A stretch of DNA of 64,000 nucleotides from Leptasterias polaris (taxonomy: Eukaryota > Echinodermata > Asteroidea > Forcipulatida > Asteriidae): assembly GCA_037783415.1 (NCBI GenBank), contig JAZGTN010000029.1, positions 2,604,001 to 2,668,000 of the forward strand, written 5' to 3'. The position numbers and the translations under genes were made by a program. Under the pieces are notes generated by a model. The model was not told the origin of the DNA, did not search any database, and saw nothing but the letters and a program-made list of their open reading frames with translations. Below, in pieces: positions 22,981 to 35,600 of this stretch. Within the stretch, counting starts at the first letter, position 1. Each line of letters opens with the position of its first letter.

Positions 22981-23337
22981 GACACAAAGTTATTAAAACT
23001 TTTTCAACGGTTTGGACTGTGTATTTGTAAATTTGCACTTTAACTAATTAGTTCAATATTTTGCTGTAGTGGTTCAATAAGTGTACAATGGTGACTCGAT
23101 TTGCAGTTACTGTAAAACAAATAATAGATTGATAATTGAAATCACGTACGTCCTTTAATTGGGCCTAATAAAAGTTAGGCAGTAAAAACCATTACTGTCC
23201 AACGCAAATAGCGCCATCGAGGGATCCTCGAGTGAATCCGTAATAACGGATTGCGAATCCGTAATAACGGATTCGAATCCGTAATAACGGATTTGATTTT
23301 TTTTTTTAATGGCGCTAATGGGCTTTCGTACAGATGT

Positions 23338-23720
23338 GACCTGTAGTACATGACATGTTTACAAAAGAGCCACAGAGCCTGGAATTTTCCTGCAGGCACA
23401 GTTTGTGGTGCAGCTCCATTGGTACATGTCTTATTTTTCGCAACTTTTGATATGATGAAGAAGGGGGGATATCTCAAACGCTGTACAGCTGTTGCTTTTG
23501 TAACTCTTGAATTTATGTGAAAATTAGTATGACACAAAATGAAAATTTTTCCATGGCCTGTGTATCTTGCCTGTCAGGAAATGCATTAGAATGTACAAGG
23601 TCACCATTTCTGTAATATAAAGGTAACTAACATAATGTCTATAATATTCTATGATAGACAGATTTGAGAGCCCAATAAAAGGGGGCAGTGTCAAAATGTT
23701 GCCCAATCGTGACCTTGGGG
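23338..23720 (-). repeat. Dispersed repeat E (CAGGCTCTGTGGCTC family)
   Basis: Contains (minus strand) GAGCCACAGAGCCT-type sequence, a GATATCCCCCCTTCTTC block and ACCTTGTACATTCTAATGCA. The same order appears around the Harbinger insertion (26965-27089 joined to 33809-33990) and, in part, at 10385-10480 and 35030-35280. The TU-like transposon is inserted at its left side. Confidence 0.6.
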
Positions 23721-24918
23721 TTGTTGACTGCCAACCTTGAGGTATTTGGATGATAGGCTAATAGACTGTGCAAGTCACGCGCGCATTCGAACTTCCGGGA
23801 CCATAGTGGTCCCTAACAACTATGGTTTTACGTGGGCAAGATTTTGTTTCGTCAATTATTTTAGTTTAACGTAGTTTATGACCTAGAAATATATACATGT
23901 TGTTGGGAATGTAATACTAAGTGATAACAAAATATGAAAGAAAAACCAATTCAAAAATATAACGAAGAAAACCCGATAATTAAACTTGACCTCAGCTTCC
24001 GGTTATTGCAAAAAATTAAGAATTTTGTGCTCGCCTCCAATCATAAAACTTATGTAAACGCTTGTTTTGGTGCGCGGTTATAATCGCCAGATGCTGTAAT
24101 TGCAAAGCGAACCCTTTTCATTGCAGTATATGGTTGTTGAGGCGTCAACATCCTCTAAACTGTGATACGGGTCAATTTAAAACCCGTTTGACCATCACGA
24201 ATCTGCGTAAGGGTTTCTAAAAAGTTAACATCAAATAAGCATCCTTGTCCCAGAGTTTTAATTTCTTTTTAAATAATAATTAACACACTGTTGTGTATTT
24301 TTTTCAAAGGCTAAAACTTTTCATAAAATTGTAATGATTTATTTTTGTTGTTCAGATTTTGTCATGAGATATGATAACAAAGATTTATTTTCAGAAATAA
24401 AAATGTTCTTCGTTTGACGTGTTTTCTCGTTCGGATACGCGCGAGACTTTGCCGAGAGGTGTAGCATGGAGGAAGGATACCTTCCTCCATGGGTGTAGGG
24501 ACATTTTTCGAGATTGATGCTCGGACGTTTGGAAAATTACACCGGTGTAGGGTGTTTTTATTTGGAGGGAGAAAATAACTCGACGGGCCTTTAATAAAAA
24601 TAAAAAAAACAAAAGGGAAGCTTGGGATAATGCACCGAGCTCCCCCCCTGGCGCCAGCATTCTCTCATCACGTGACGTTCTTTTACATCCTAAGGGGTGC
24701 TCTGAGATCATGCTTGGAGCTTCATAAGACATAGTAGGTTATAGTTTTTATACTGAGCGTCATCGAAAAGTTTCTAAATCGTTTTTCCACCTTGAAAACT
24801 TAATCCCAAACGAGCTCTCTCTAAAAGAAATAGTTAGCGACACCATAATGATTGACAAGTCCTTGACCTGTGTGTCAAAAGTGTGCCCACGTGTGAAGTT
24901 TGCATAACAAAAAGTGGA

Positions 24919-24994
24919 TGACGTCAAATTGTAAACATTACAACACTCGCCTGGCAACTCCACTCACTCAGTGAGCAAATATGGCGGCCATCTT
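24919..24994 (+). promoter_or_regulatory. Candidate kinesin-C promoter elements (CRE, YY1-like)
   Basis: A full CRE palindrome TGACGTCA lies at 24919-24926. A YY1-like ATGGCGGCCATCTT lies at 24981-24994, a motif often placed just downstream of a transcription start. Both precede a candidate non-coding first exon that would end at the strong donor GG/GTAAGTATT at 25135/25136. That placement is inference and has no transcript support. Confidence 0.35.
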
Positions 24995-25214
24995 TTAAAT
25001 TTAAGTTGGACTGCAGTTTTAGTATCGGGAAATGGTTCAGGGAAACTGCTTCAGTAAAACAATGTGAATTATTGTCCTCTCTGCAGTTGTAAGCAACGAT
25101 TGATGAGCCCATGTATTATCTGTATTTGACCTCGGGTAAGTATTTTTTTTCATATGAATTAGGGTAGAAATTCAGGCCAAGTTAGTTTAGGTTAGTAATT
25201 TAAAGTTAACGTAC

Positions 25215-26181
25215 GTACGCCGCGAGGTGTTCAGACGGACCGTTCAGACAACTCGACGGTTCGACAACTCGACAGTCTGACAACTCGACGGGTCAGACAA
25301 CTCGTCCGGTCGGACAACTTGACGGCTGGTTCGTAAAACTGTCAGACAAGTCGACTTTTGATCAGACAACTCGACGGATGGATGGAGTTCAAATCCTGGG
25401 GCGGGGGCGGAGGGGGGCGGGGCGGAGGAGGGGGGGACACGGTGTAATTGTTCTGACTCTGTTTTTGCCTTTACTGCAGCTTATAATATTTCAAAGGACT
25501 ATATAAAAAGGGAAAATAATGACAACATGAGAACGCTGAAAGGGGACTTCTTTCACTGGCGGTCGGAGGCAGGATTATTATGTTTCCCGGAGATTAAGAT
25601 TTGGCAAAGCATGACTCGAATAATATTTTTTGTGCAATTCCAATCGATTGGCAGACTAATTGAATTTAATATGGACGTCTGTTTAAAGAATGTGTATTTC
25701 AAATTTAAATATATTTAGCTCTTTACTACCCAGTAATTTTCTTTTTGTAGTGTTTTTGTGCCAGTGAAGAAGTGAAACTAAATCTTCGGGACATTCCTGT
25801 CATTCATAAAAGGACGGCCAACGGATCGAATACTTGTTTAAAGTGATCACGCAAATATTTTGTGTAAACATTGTCAGTATGTCACTTTGTCAGTAATTGA
25901 GATCTGGGGTGCGTTCCGTTTTGGCGGTCTTAACCAATAACTGTTTCTGTCAATGGCCAGTGATTAACCAATGTCAAGTTGAACCGAAACAGTTATTGGT
26001 TACGTCCGCGAAAAAGCACGCCAATTCATCCGTCGACTTGTCTTGGCACTCCGTCGAGTTGTCTCACTGGCGAGTTGTAAAGCTGTCGAGTTGTCCGACC
26101 GGACGAGTTGTCTGACCCGTCGAGTTGTCAGACTGTCGAGTTGTCGAACCGTCGAGTTGTCCGACATTCCGCCGCGACAGC
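25215..26181. mobile_element. Second foldback element with CAACTCGACGG subrepeats
   Basis: The left arm (about 25215-25385) holds imperfect tandem units of about 20-22 bp built on GACAACTCGACGG. The right arm (about 26026-26181) has the same units in reverse complement and in the same order (GGTTCGACAACTCGACAGTC, then GGGTCAGACAACTCGTCCGG). Both arms end inward at CGACGGATG. The about 640-bp centre is unrelated to the first foldback element and includes a G-rich run (25398-25436) and its own inverted pair ACCAATAACTGTTTC/GAAACAGTTATTGGT near 25929-26004. I could not fix the outer ends or a target duplication. Confidence 0.65.
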
Positions 26182-26653
26182 GGGATTCCTTACTGATTTA
26201 CTCCTTACTCAACTTGAGACTCATCCTAGACACTGTCGTGGTGTAATCATGGTAATACTAACGAAATTATTGTTATTTTGCACTCATTGTTACCAAAAGT
26301 AGTATTTCGTATGAGTAAATAAGATAATATTATGTTTTCTGTTAATGATATATTTATATTTAAATTCAGTGTAATTTGACGGCCGGATGCGGAATTTTAC
26401 TATTTTTTAGCCCCATTTTATTTTGATTTCAAAATGATTGAAAAAGTTAGATTGTGAAAGTTTAAATAATCCATTGACTTTATAATTTTCATGTTATAAA
26501 ATCTGCTTGTTATGGGGTTTTTCCCCCGATCAATTGAAGCTTCAAATCTAACGGAGGTCTTTGAAGGATTCTTCTGTCGACACTGATTTAGCTATTCACA
26601 ACAGACTTTGAATAACACTTTGTCATATTTTCTTTGATCTGCAGTGAACCAAA

Positions 26654-29600
26654 ATGGCTACGGTACAGAAAGCAAGACGCAAGAAGACCAAAATAAACCC
26701 AACTACTGAGCCAGAGAGACCTACATCAGCACTTTCTCACAATTGTGAGTAATATATATTTAAAAATATTACACAAACATAAAATTAGAGTTGACATTTG
26801 ATGTTTAGCTCCCTGAGGTATTGGAAGCAGACAAACTAGTTCCCAAGGCAAAGCCGAGGGAACTAGATTGTTAACTTCCAACACCGAGGGGAGATGGTAT
26901 CACTTGTCCACCCGAAATAAACCATATTGTATTTGTTTTACTATACAGCTATAGACCATGTTACCTTTGTTTACAGAAATGGTGACCTTGTACATTCTAT
27001 GCAATTCCTGACGGGCAAGATACTACACAGGCCATATGGGAAAATGTACACATAAATTCAATAGATACAAAAGCAACTGCTGTACAGCTTTAAGCCCATG
27101 TCACACGGGGCAATTTTCTGGCAATCTTGAGGCAATAAAAATTGCTAGCAACCGGGTTGCTCACAGATTGCCGTGTGTGACATGTCGTGCAATTCAAAAG
27201 CAACACACGGACAACACCGCGGCAACGTAAATTTCGAGTAGAACGTATTTCTACTTTGTGGCAACCTTTGGTGGCAACCTCCAATCAGATTGCGCATAGA
27301 GGATGACGTCATTATTTCACTGCTGAAAAGTTTTCAGTCGTCAGCCATTGTTTTCGTCGCCATCTGAATTTTTCCGTGATCAAAATGACTGATTCTAGTA
27401 AAATTGTGTGGCAATTTGACAAGGAAATTGTCATCATTGATTTCTACAGGGGTATGTATCAATTTCAGTATCTTTTTAGGCCTATACTACAACGATTCGT
27501 GACAAAACGTTATGCTATTTTATTTTTCAGAGCTATTTTCTCCACTTTGTGTTGCATCTATTTCGTGATAAATGTTAAATCCAGGCCTACAACTAGAAAT
27601 TAAAATCTAACAAATCGTGGGAGAATTACTAGATGAAACATGTTTGCTTCAGGACCACATGTAACATTAATTGGACTATGAATGTTTAAAAATAGGCCCC
27701 TAAAACATGCCAAATCAAATGTTTACCTCGATGTACAATGTACAATGTACATGTAGGCCTAGTACATGTATGTAGATCGTAGTACTGACTACGTGCGTGC
27801 ACACATACCTGTACCTATACACGGTTTTGGACGAATTCCAACCAGCAGAATAGTATAACCATGGAATAACTAGAAGATTCCATTCTAATAAGTCCGAGGC
27901 ATATACTGTACTGTACAACAACTTCTGTATTGTGTATGCCATGGTGATCGTACAATCGTTTTCCAAATTGTTGTACTGCACTGCAGATCGATTGTTCAAT
28001 TTCCAATCAGACTGAAAAAACACTATAAATGACTATTATAATAATATAGAATCAACTCCAAAAAATATAAGCAAGAGAACTAACTATAAACTGTAGAATA
28101 CAAAGGAAAAGTAGGCCTAAAAAGGTTTAGATTATAGAAGCATGAAAAAAAATCCCATTGGTAATCTAAGTTTAACTAATCTATGTCTAAGCCTCAGTCA
28201 TAAATTAACATTAGCCCCTATCAAAAACTTGCCTAAAACAACAATTATGTAAAATTAATTTGTATTGAATAATTTTGCACTAATTGTGGTAGAGTTGAAT
28301 TGTGTTTAAACGCTTCCTACAATTTGACTTTTTACAGATCACCAAGGACTGTGGGACCCCAAGCACTTGGAGTATTGTAACAGGGCCAAGAGGGAGGTTA
28401 CATTGTCCAATCTGGTGACAAAATTGGGCACTAGCTCCAATGGTGTGCCAATCTCAGGTATACATGTAAAGACCAACACCTTTTAATTTAAAATAGGGGA
28501 GTTGCATTGATGACAATTCTAACGTTATCCTAATGTATTCAAAATGATTTAATTTAATGGGCACATGCCAGGCACAGATACTGGAATTTTTATCACTTAT
28601 AGGGAGGGGTCTAGCCCCCAAAATATAAAATAAAATAAAAGGCCCCAAAAGTAACAGGAGGCCTGGTCACAATGATTAGTGGGTGTGGGCCATATGATGG
28701 AATTAAATGTTTACAAGTTCAAACTCAAGTACTTTTTCCTTTTTCGGAGAGTAGTAACATTACTGTGTAATTATGGCAAATTTGCTAAGGGTCTCTGTGT
28801 GAGTTTTGTATCACTTATTAAAAACAATCAGGCTCGACTTAGAATACAAAACTATGTGGGCTAAGGCCTATACTGTGATGAGAGCTATATTTTTTAAAGG
28901 AAAACGATTGTACAATAAAATATTAATTATGAGCAGGGAGGGGTCTAGACCACCCCCCCTCCCCAGCCTCGACGCCGAACCCTCCACCCCTAGATTTACG
29001 CTCTCGTGTTGAGGTGACGATAACCAAGTTTGTGGGCTCCTGCCCTCTCACAACAAATCAATTATAAAAAGGGAAATTGATTTTTATAACACAGGAAATT
29101 TAAATATATATATAATACCAAAAAAATTCAAGAAGGTTTTTAAACAAATATGTACACAGTCAAAGTGTATGTTTATTTATTTTTCTTTAAAAGAGTTCAA
29201 TTGTACTAGCATAATAAAACTACTTAATTTAACATTTAACATTTTGTACAAATATTTTGTATTGCAAAATATTAAACAATGTTATAAACCCTTGAACCAT
29301 ATGTTTTGTGTTTAATTTTTTACTAATGTTGTTCTAACTTTACGATTCTTCATGTTGTTTACATTGTAGTTTGAACCTTCTCAGTTGTCTACTGAAACAA
29401 TGAGCTTTCGATTATAAACACCGAGTGATCACTCTACTTATATGAGTATGACTAGGAGAATTTAACAAACATTCACACTGCATGAGAATATTACCTACTG
29501 GTTGTAAAATGTTGGACCTAACAAAGAAAATTTTGATCTAGAGCAAGACCTGAACCTGCGATCTTCGGATGTGCCGGCGGCCCATCAACTGAGCTATTTT

Positions 29601-32600
29601 GTGCAGCCCAAAATTATTAGAATAAAATAAACTCACATACAAAACAAAATACGCCGAAAAGGGAAACAACTATTTCTACTTGTTAAAGTGGTACACAATT
29701 TTCGTGAATCTTGCCACAACCTGAACAAGATTATTAGCCGTACTTAGCCTATACGAACAACATAAAACCTCTTCAGATTCAGTCTAACAAGTGATTAAAC
29801 ATCTGCTGTGTTATATCTTTAATTTGATCATGACAGTCAAGGATGTTAAAGAAAGGTTTAAAAACCTGAGAACCACGTTCTCACGAGAACTGAAGCGAAC
29901 ACAGCAAACAATAAAATCAGGAAGTGGAACTGATGAGGTCTATCAAAGTCGTTGGGGTCATTTTGGACGCATGACATTCTTGAGGGACTCAATCAAGGCT
30001 GGGAAAAGCCAAGATACGCTGGAGGTAATGGTATATAAAAAGAAGTTGGCAACTTTAAATTAAAGGAGAGGAGTATCACATTTTCCATAAATGACTCCAT
30101 TTCCAAATAAATTAACTTTCCCATTGGAGCCTTTTAATGTGACTAAAATATATTAACACAAAATGTACCAGCTCCGTACTACTGGACTTCTGGGGAGATG
30201 TTTCTGAATTACTTCCGATTCGAATGTGTACGTCTACAAAAAACATGCACGCCCTTTTTGCATGTAATGTTTTTGCTATCTCTTCAAACTAAAGATGATG
30301 GGTTTCTGGGGAAAAAGAGAGAAAACTCCATGCAATTATCAGAACCATTTTACTCAGTGACAAGTATACAACATTTATGTTTTATCCGAGTGTTCTTATT
30401 CGAGGAAGAGTTTTTCCTTTGTTATTAGAATGAAGACAAAATAAGCGAAATGGAGGGGACTATTGAACAACCGACTCCGGAACCGGGAAAAAACCAAAAC
30501 GTGAAACTGACAAAGAAAAGAAAGCTTGACACAACGAAGCAAACGCTAATGGAGGAAGCCATTAAGATCCTCACAAATGCAGATGATAAGGAGGACGATG
30601 CGGAAGATCTCTTTTCGCGTCATATCGCAATGTCTCTCCGAAGACTTCCACGATATGCAAGGGAACTCGCGAAGCTTGAAATGCAGCAAGTGTTACTTAA
30701 GCACTGTCCAATGGAGGATTAAATCATTTCCTAAAAACTGTAGCATTTCAAGCAAATTTATTTCAGGGGAATTTTTCCATCATGGCAATCTTTTTACCAT
30801 GTAAGTTATGTGCAAATCTATCAATATTTATATTTTCAATCTTACCAATGTTGTACACACAATTTTTAACGTACTACAACTATATCAGTAGGCATATATA
30901 TATATAGGCTGTCACTCGCTAACGAGTATGACTATCGGGGGGTTGAGTTGCGGAGTTTGAGTTGGCATGCCTTCTCATGAGAATATAGGCCAATTCAGTA
31001 GGCACACATATAAATACTATACCCTGAATGTATACACTAATTCACAAAATTGAATTATTTTTTTCCAACATGTTTCTCTCAAGATCAACACTTATATCAT
31101 TTTTTGATAAGTATCATTAATGGAATTGGTTTGACAGAGATAATAATGATCCGTTTTGAATACAGCTACCTGTCCACTAGATTAGAGTTCCAATTCTCTT
31201 TGTAATTTATTATTCTGTTGCAACTTATATTTTTCTTACAAGATAAGCCGATTTCAACTCTAATATTCCTGTAAGTATAGTTTTTGTCATCTTATTGACA
31301 CTGCAACATCGTATGTGAAACCTTTAAGCCGTTTTGTACAATCATTATGGTTTGTTTATATAAAAGCGTTTTGAAAGATGCGGGTCGCCATCAATGGCGC
31401 AAGTTATCAAATTGGAGAACAATACTTTAATCTTGATGGGATACTATAGCTTAAAATCCAGTGGTTCACTTACCCCCCCCCCCTAAAAAATTAATAAATA
31501 AGTAAGTTAATACGAAGAAGAAAAATAATAATAATAATAATAAATAAAAACAAACAAAACATGGGGGGGGGGCTGGGGCTTTCAAATAATGTTTTAATAT
31601 GACGGGTAATATTATCTGTGACCACGGCTTTATAAAACATTAGCCTGCCAACTCACTGCACCATTAGCAGACATGAAATAATGTTCAAATTCCTTCCTGA
31701 CGTCCTTTGCTTCAGAAGAGTAGAAATTTGAACCACCTGGTTTAACTGATAGCATTGATTGGGATGAGAGGTCACCTCTCCAAGATCCTGGAACTACAGC
31801 CCCACTTTGGACGTCTTCGTGGTCCATGATGTCCGCTGGTGAGTATATATGGCGTGTTGCCGACGTTGTTCGTAAATAGTTGTGCAGACAGCACGATGCG
31901 AGGACGACTTTCTCCACTTTCTCCGGGGCCAGGTTGATCGGAGCTCGAAAGACTCGCCACCGATTAGCAAGGATTCCAAAGGCATTTTCCACGCATCGTC
32001 TTGCTCTCGACAACCTGTTAAAACATACAAAACAGCCCATAATTTTAGCGTTTATTTAAAGTCACTTGCTGTTATTTTATGACCCTCAACGTATTATGTC
32101 TAAGTGATAGTAGGCCTATTGTGCAATCTGGGATCATATTTTCAATTCCAGATAAAAAAAATCATACTATTAAAAGAAAAAAAAAACTGAAATAATTGTT
32201 AACCCCCAACCCCCAAAAGATAAATCCCATTCTTAACCAACTACTACAACAAACAATTTGAACCTTCACGATCCAATCAAGCCAACATATCTTTGATTCG
32301 AACTTTCAAAAAAACGACACAAATTTGAGAATTAAACAAATAATAAAATAAGCGTACAAATTTTACCTTGTTTTATACCAGACAAGCAAATTTCTCACCT
32401 GTAGTTAAATATACGTGTCGAGTCTTCGAGGTTGCTTCCTGGGTAGGGCTTCATGATATTTGGCTTGAGACTGAAGGCATCATCTGCAACGAAGACGTAT
32501 GGAACGGGTGTCTGTCTCGAAGGAAGTGACTCAGCTTGGGGAAGATGAAGCTTGTTGTTAGAGATGGCAGAACTCAAACTACACTTGTTCCATACGCCTC

Positions 32601-35600
32601 CGTCACTGACTCTCCCGTTTGTTCCGATATCAACATACCGAAACATCAAATCAGCATCCACCACTGCCATCAGAACAATTGAATGGGTGCCCTTGTAGTT
32701 GAAGTAGTAGGAGCCGGAACTTGCTGGGGGTTGTATCACAATGTGCTTACCGTCTATTGCTCCTAGGCACATTGGGAAGTTCCACATGTCTTTAAATTGG
32801 CTGGCTACACCCTTCCACTCGTTTGCTGTTTTGGGCACACGAATATACTCTTTCTGGAGCACACGGGAAAGGGCTTCACACGTCTCAGTAATAATGCTAG
32901 AAATACTTTGGCGACTTATTCTAAAACTGAATGACAGTGAAATGAAAGTTTCACCGGTGGCAAGGTATCGTAGAGTCACGGCGAGGCGCTCAACCGGTGA
33001 GATTGACTCACGCATCAGCGTACTTTCTTTCTGGATGAAGGGGCTAATAAGATGAGCGAGATGGTGGAAACTCGTACCATCCATTCGAAGCCATGACCTA
33101 TACCATTATATACAAACAAAAATAATTATTATCACACAGAACCACCAACGGACTTTGTAGTGTTTATGACCCCGTGTACAGGCCTACATGCCGATTCAAT
33201 TTCAATAGTCCTAAAATAACTCGAAGTCGCTGATTGGAGTCAATTTCATCTTGATTTTTAAATGTTTTTAATGACCTTTTAATAGATTTTAGGCTGTTTA
33301 AAATATTTCACTTAAAAAATACAACCACAATGTGGTAGGCATACCTGTAGCTTTGATTGTCCTCCTCCGAGAGTTCCTTCAGTAAATTAGCAAAACAGCC
33401 CTGTTCTTTTCTCCGAAGAAGCCAATTTCTCGCCCACAATCTCTTTTTGGGGGGCTCACTTTCATCCTCCAACAGTAAGACCAACAACGCAGCAGCCTTC
33501 TTTCGTTTTAACGACATACTTGGTAAGAAAAAAACCTACCGAAGACAAAATGCAGCGGAGACACAACCCGATGACGGAAGATGACAATGAAGATGGCAAG
33601 GGGCTAGTTGCGTTCGCCGCGTTATCTTAATTATCACAACTGTTTAATTGGTTGCCCGATTTGCGTGCAATTTAGTTGCGCGCGCGTTGCTTCAAAATTG
33701 CCGCGTGTGTCATCAAAGTTGCGTCAACAAAAGTTGCCTCGACGTTGCCAGAAAAATATTGCCAGCAACCTGGTTGCCAGAAAATTGCCCCGTGTGACAG
33801 GGGCTTTAGAGATATCCCCCCTTTCTTCATATCAAAAGTTGAGAAAAATCAGGCAGTGCAATCTCCATAAAATATAAGATTTATTGTATTCTTCCATTGA
33901 GCTGCGTACAAACTGTGCCTGCAGGAAGTCCAGGCTCTGTGGCTCTTTTGTAAACATGTGATGTCACAGGTCACATGGTCTATACCTTATACAGCGATTG
34001 ACATTTGTGCCTGTGCCGCCATCTTTTCATGTGTACATTGCTGGGGCTGTGTTCGTTTGGGTGCACTACACCCATGCAACAGTTCCACAATTGCTTCGTA
34101 AAGTGCAGTCCCAACGGATATTTTTCCCAATTCTGAGTAATGATGAACATCTAAACATTAATTTCAACTGACCTAACTAAAGTGGTATCCATCGATGTTC
34201 ATTCACCGTCTGCAAAAAGTGTTTTCCCAGTTAAACTTATCCCAACTCCATAAAGGGAGTATATGTGGCCTGTGCTGCCAAGTAGGTAGCAAATCACACT
34301 AAATCAATCACAAGAACCATCTCTGCCCTCACATGTACCTACATGCAGATACCCCTGTGTTGTCACGAGTGTACAAATTATTTTTTAAGAAAATAAAATC
34401 AGCTGATGCAAACTGCTTACCAACCAAAAGGACCTATGGTATAAATGCACAAAATAGTTAATGGCCTGACACTAGCAGAGTCTTTCTCGAAGGCTAAATG
34501 AAAACACAACCAAACAAAAGAGGTAATTAACTCTTTCTCTAAAACTACATTCCTTCAAAGGGGGTCGTTTTCTAACAACGTTTTATAATATCAACAGCTC
34601 TCCAGTGCTCTTTACCAAGTATGGTCATTATTTTTTGGAGTAATTACCAAAAAGGATCTAGAGAAAATGAGTTGTTCAATTGTTGATTAATGGTACGTTT
34701 AAACGTGTCTGTGATTTCCCAACAGCCTGGGTTGAAGATTTTGAAAAGGCAGAGGACTCAACTGGCGAAAAGTTCGGCATAGAGAACAATGCGTATCACG
34801 AGACAGAGGTGGAAAACATACCGGCAAGGTCATTGACCTCTGACCATAAAGGGCATACAGGCGGAAGTATGGTGTCGGTGAGGGAAGCAGAAGACGCTGA
34901 TCGAAGGGACTTTACCGACGAGGTGAGCTGGGCAGAGAATCTCGAGCAACTGTTTCTAAATCTGGACGCAGCATGTAACAAATAAACCATGACACCTTAG
35001 TAAAAAAAAAAAAGTGACTGTGTACATTCAAGGGCATTTCCTGGCAGGCAAGATGCTGCCCTGGTCAATCCAATTACCACCTGAATTCAAGAATTGAAAA
35101 AAAAAATCAGCTGAAAAAGTTTTTATATGTGCCGCCCCCCACTCCTTACCAAAAGTTAATACAAGTTGTAAAATGCAATATTTTATGTTCTCTTCAATTG
35201 AGCTGTGTACAAATTGTAACTGTAGGAAGACCAGACTCTGTGGCTCTTTTTGCAAATGTGCTGTCACAGATTTCGGGGTCGCTACAATCAAGATTTTTCA
35301 GTTTGTAAAGCCTTCTAGATCAAAGCAAGACTTAAGCGGCTACAGCTAAGTATGTTCCTAAGGGTGTCCTATATACTTCCGCGCATGATGACACGGGAAT
35401 CTAGCCGTTACTGTAGCTGCTAATTTGGACACAGCCTTACAAACTTTTAATTTCTTATTTACAAATGCTCAAGTTTTGATTGTATATATACAATGTTTTT
35501 TTATGGTTCAATTAGGTTTAAATCCTGTTTTACTCAAATTTTGCCTTGGTCACCCCAGAATTGAATTAAACTTTACCTGGTCAGTTTTCCTTGTGGTTTA

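Larger units (their letters stand above)
20745..23329. mobile_element. TU-like foldback transposon, 2585 bp, 8-bp target duplication
   Basis: Both ends read ACGAAAGCCCATTAGCGCCA inward and are flanked by ACAGATGT at 20737-20744 and 23330-23337. The inverted repeats run about 20745-21256 and 22981-23329. They share the array of palindromic 21-mers, GGATCCCT, the GCGCTATTTGCGTTGGACAG stretch, CTAACTTTTATTAGGCCCAA and AATAACTTTGTGTC. An 8-bp duplication fits the hAT or P-like superfamilies. No transposase frame is seen inside, so it is non-autonomous. The internal 21257-22575 holds a short GGTCTC-rich block also seen at 2555-2665. Long inverted ends made of an array plus a unique part recall the sea-urchin TU elements; that link is from memory of the family. 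Confidence 0.8.
27093..33805. mobile_element. PIF/Harbinger DNA transposon, 6713 bp, apparently intact
   Basis: The ends are AGCCCATGTCACACGGGG and, inverted, AGCCCCTGTCACACGGGG, flanked by TTA at 27090-27092 and 33806-33808, the 3-bp duplication typical of Harbinger. Subterminal regions are dense in GGCAA/GCAAC motifs that may bind the encoded proteins. It carries two convergent intact genes: MADF-type (27385-30722, plus) and DDE transposase (31630-33517, minus). A TGACGTCA site at 27304-27311 lies upstream of the MADF start. It is inserted in repeat E inside the first coding intron of kinesin-C. Boundaries are supported by a paralogous uninterrupted copy near 23470-23490. Confidence 0.92.

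Noticed and set aside
25111..25135. Alternative kinesin-C start (MYYLYLTS...)
   Set aside because: The phase also fits, but 26654-26744 has its own acceptor, a better start context and a hydrophilic basic sequence that suits a kinesin tail. It is kept only as a possible upstream frame.
34680..34985. Stand-alone 101-codon gene
   Set aside because: It contains a kinesin-C exon (34726-34922) with a good acceptor and a GAG/GTGAGC donor; the stop lies in the intron.
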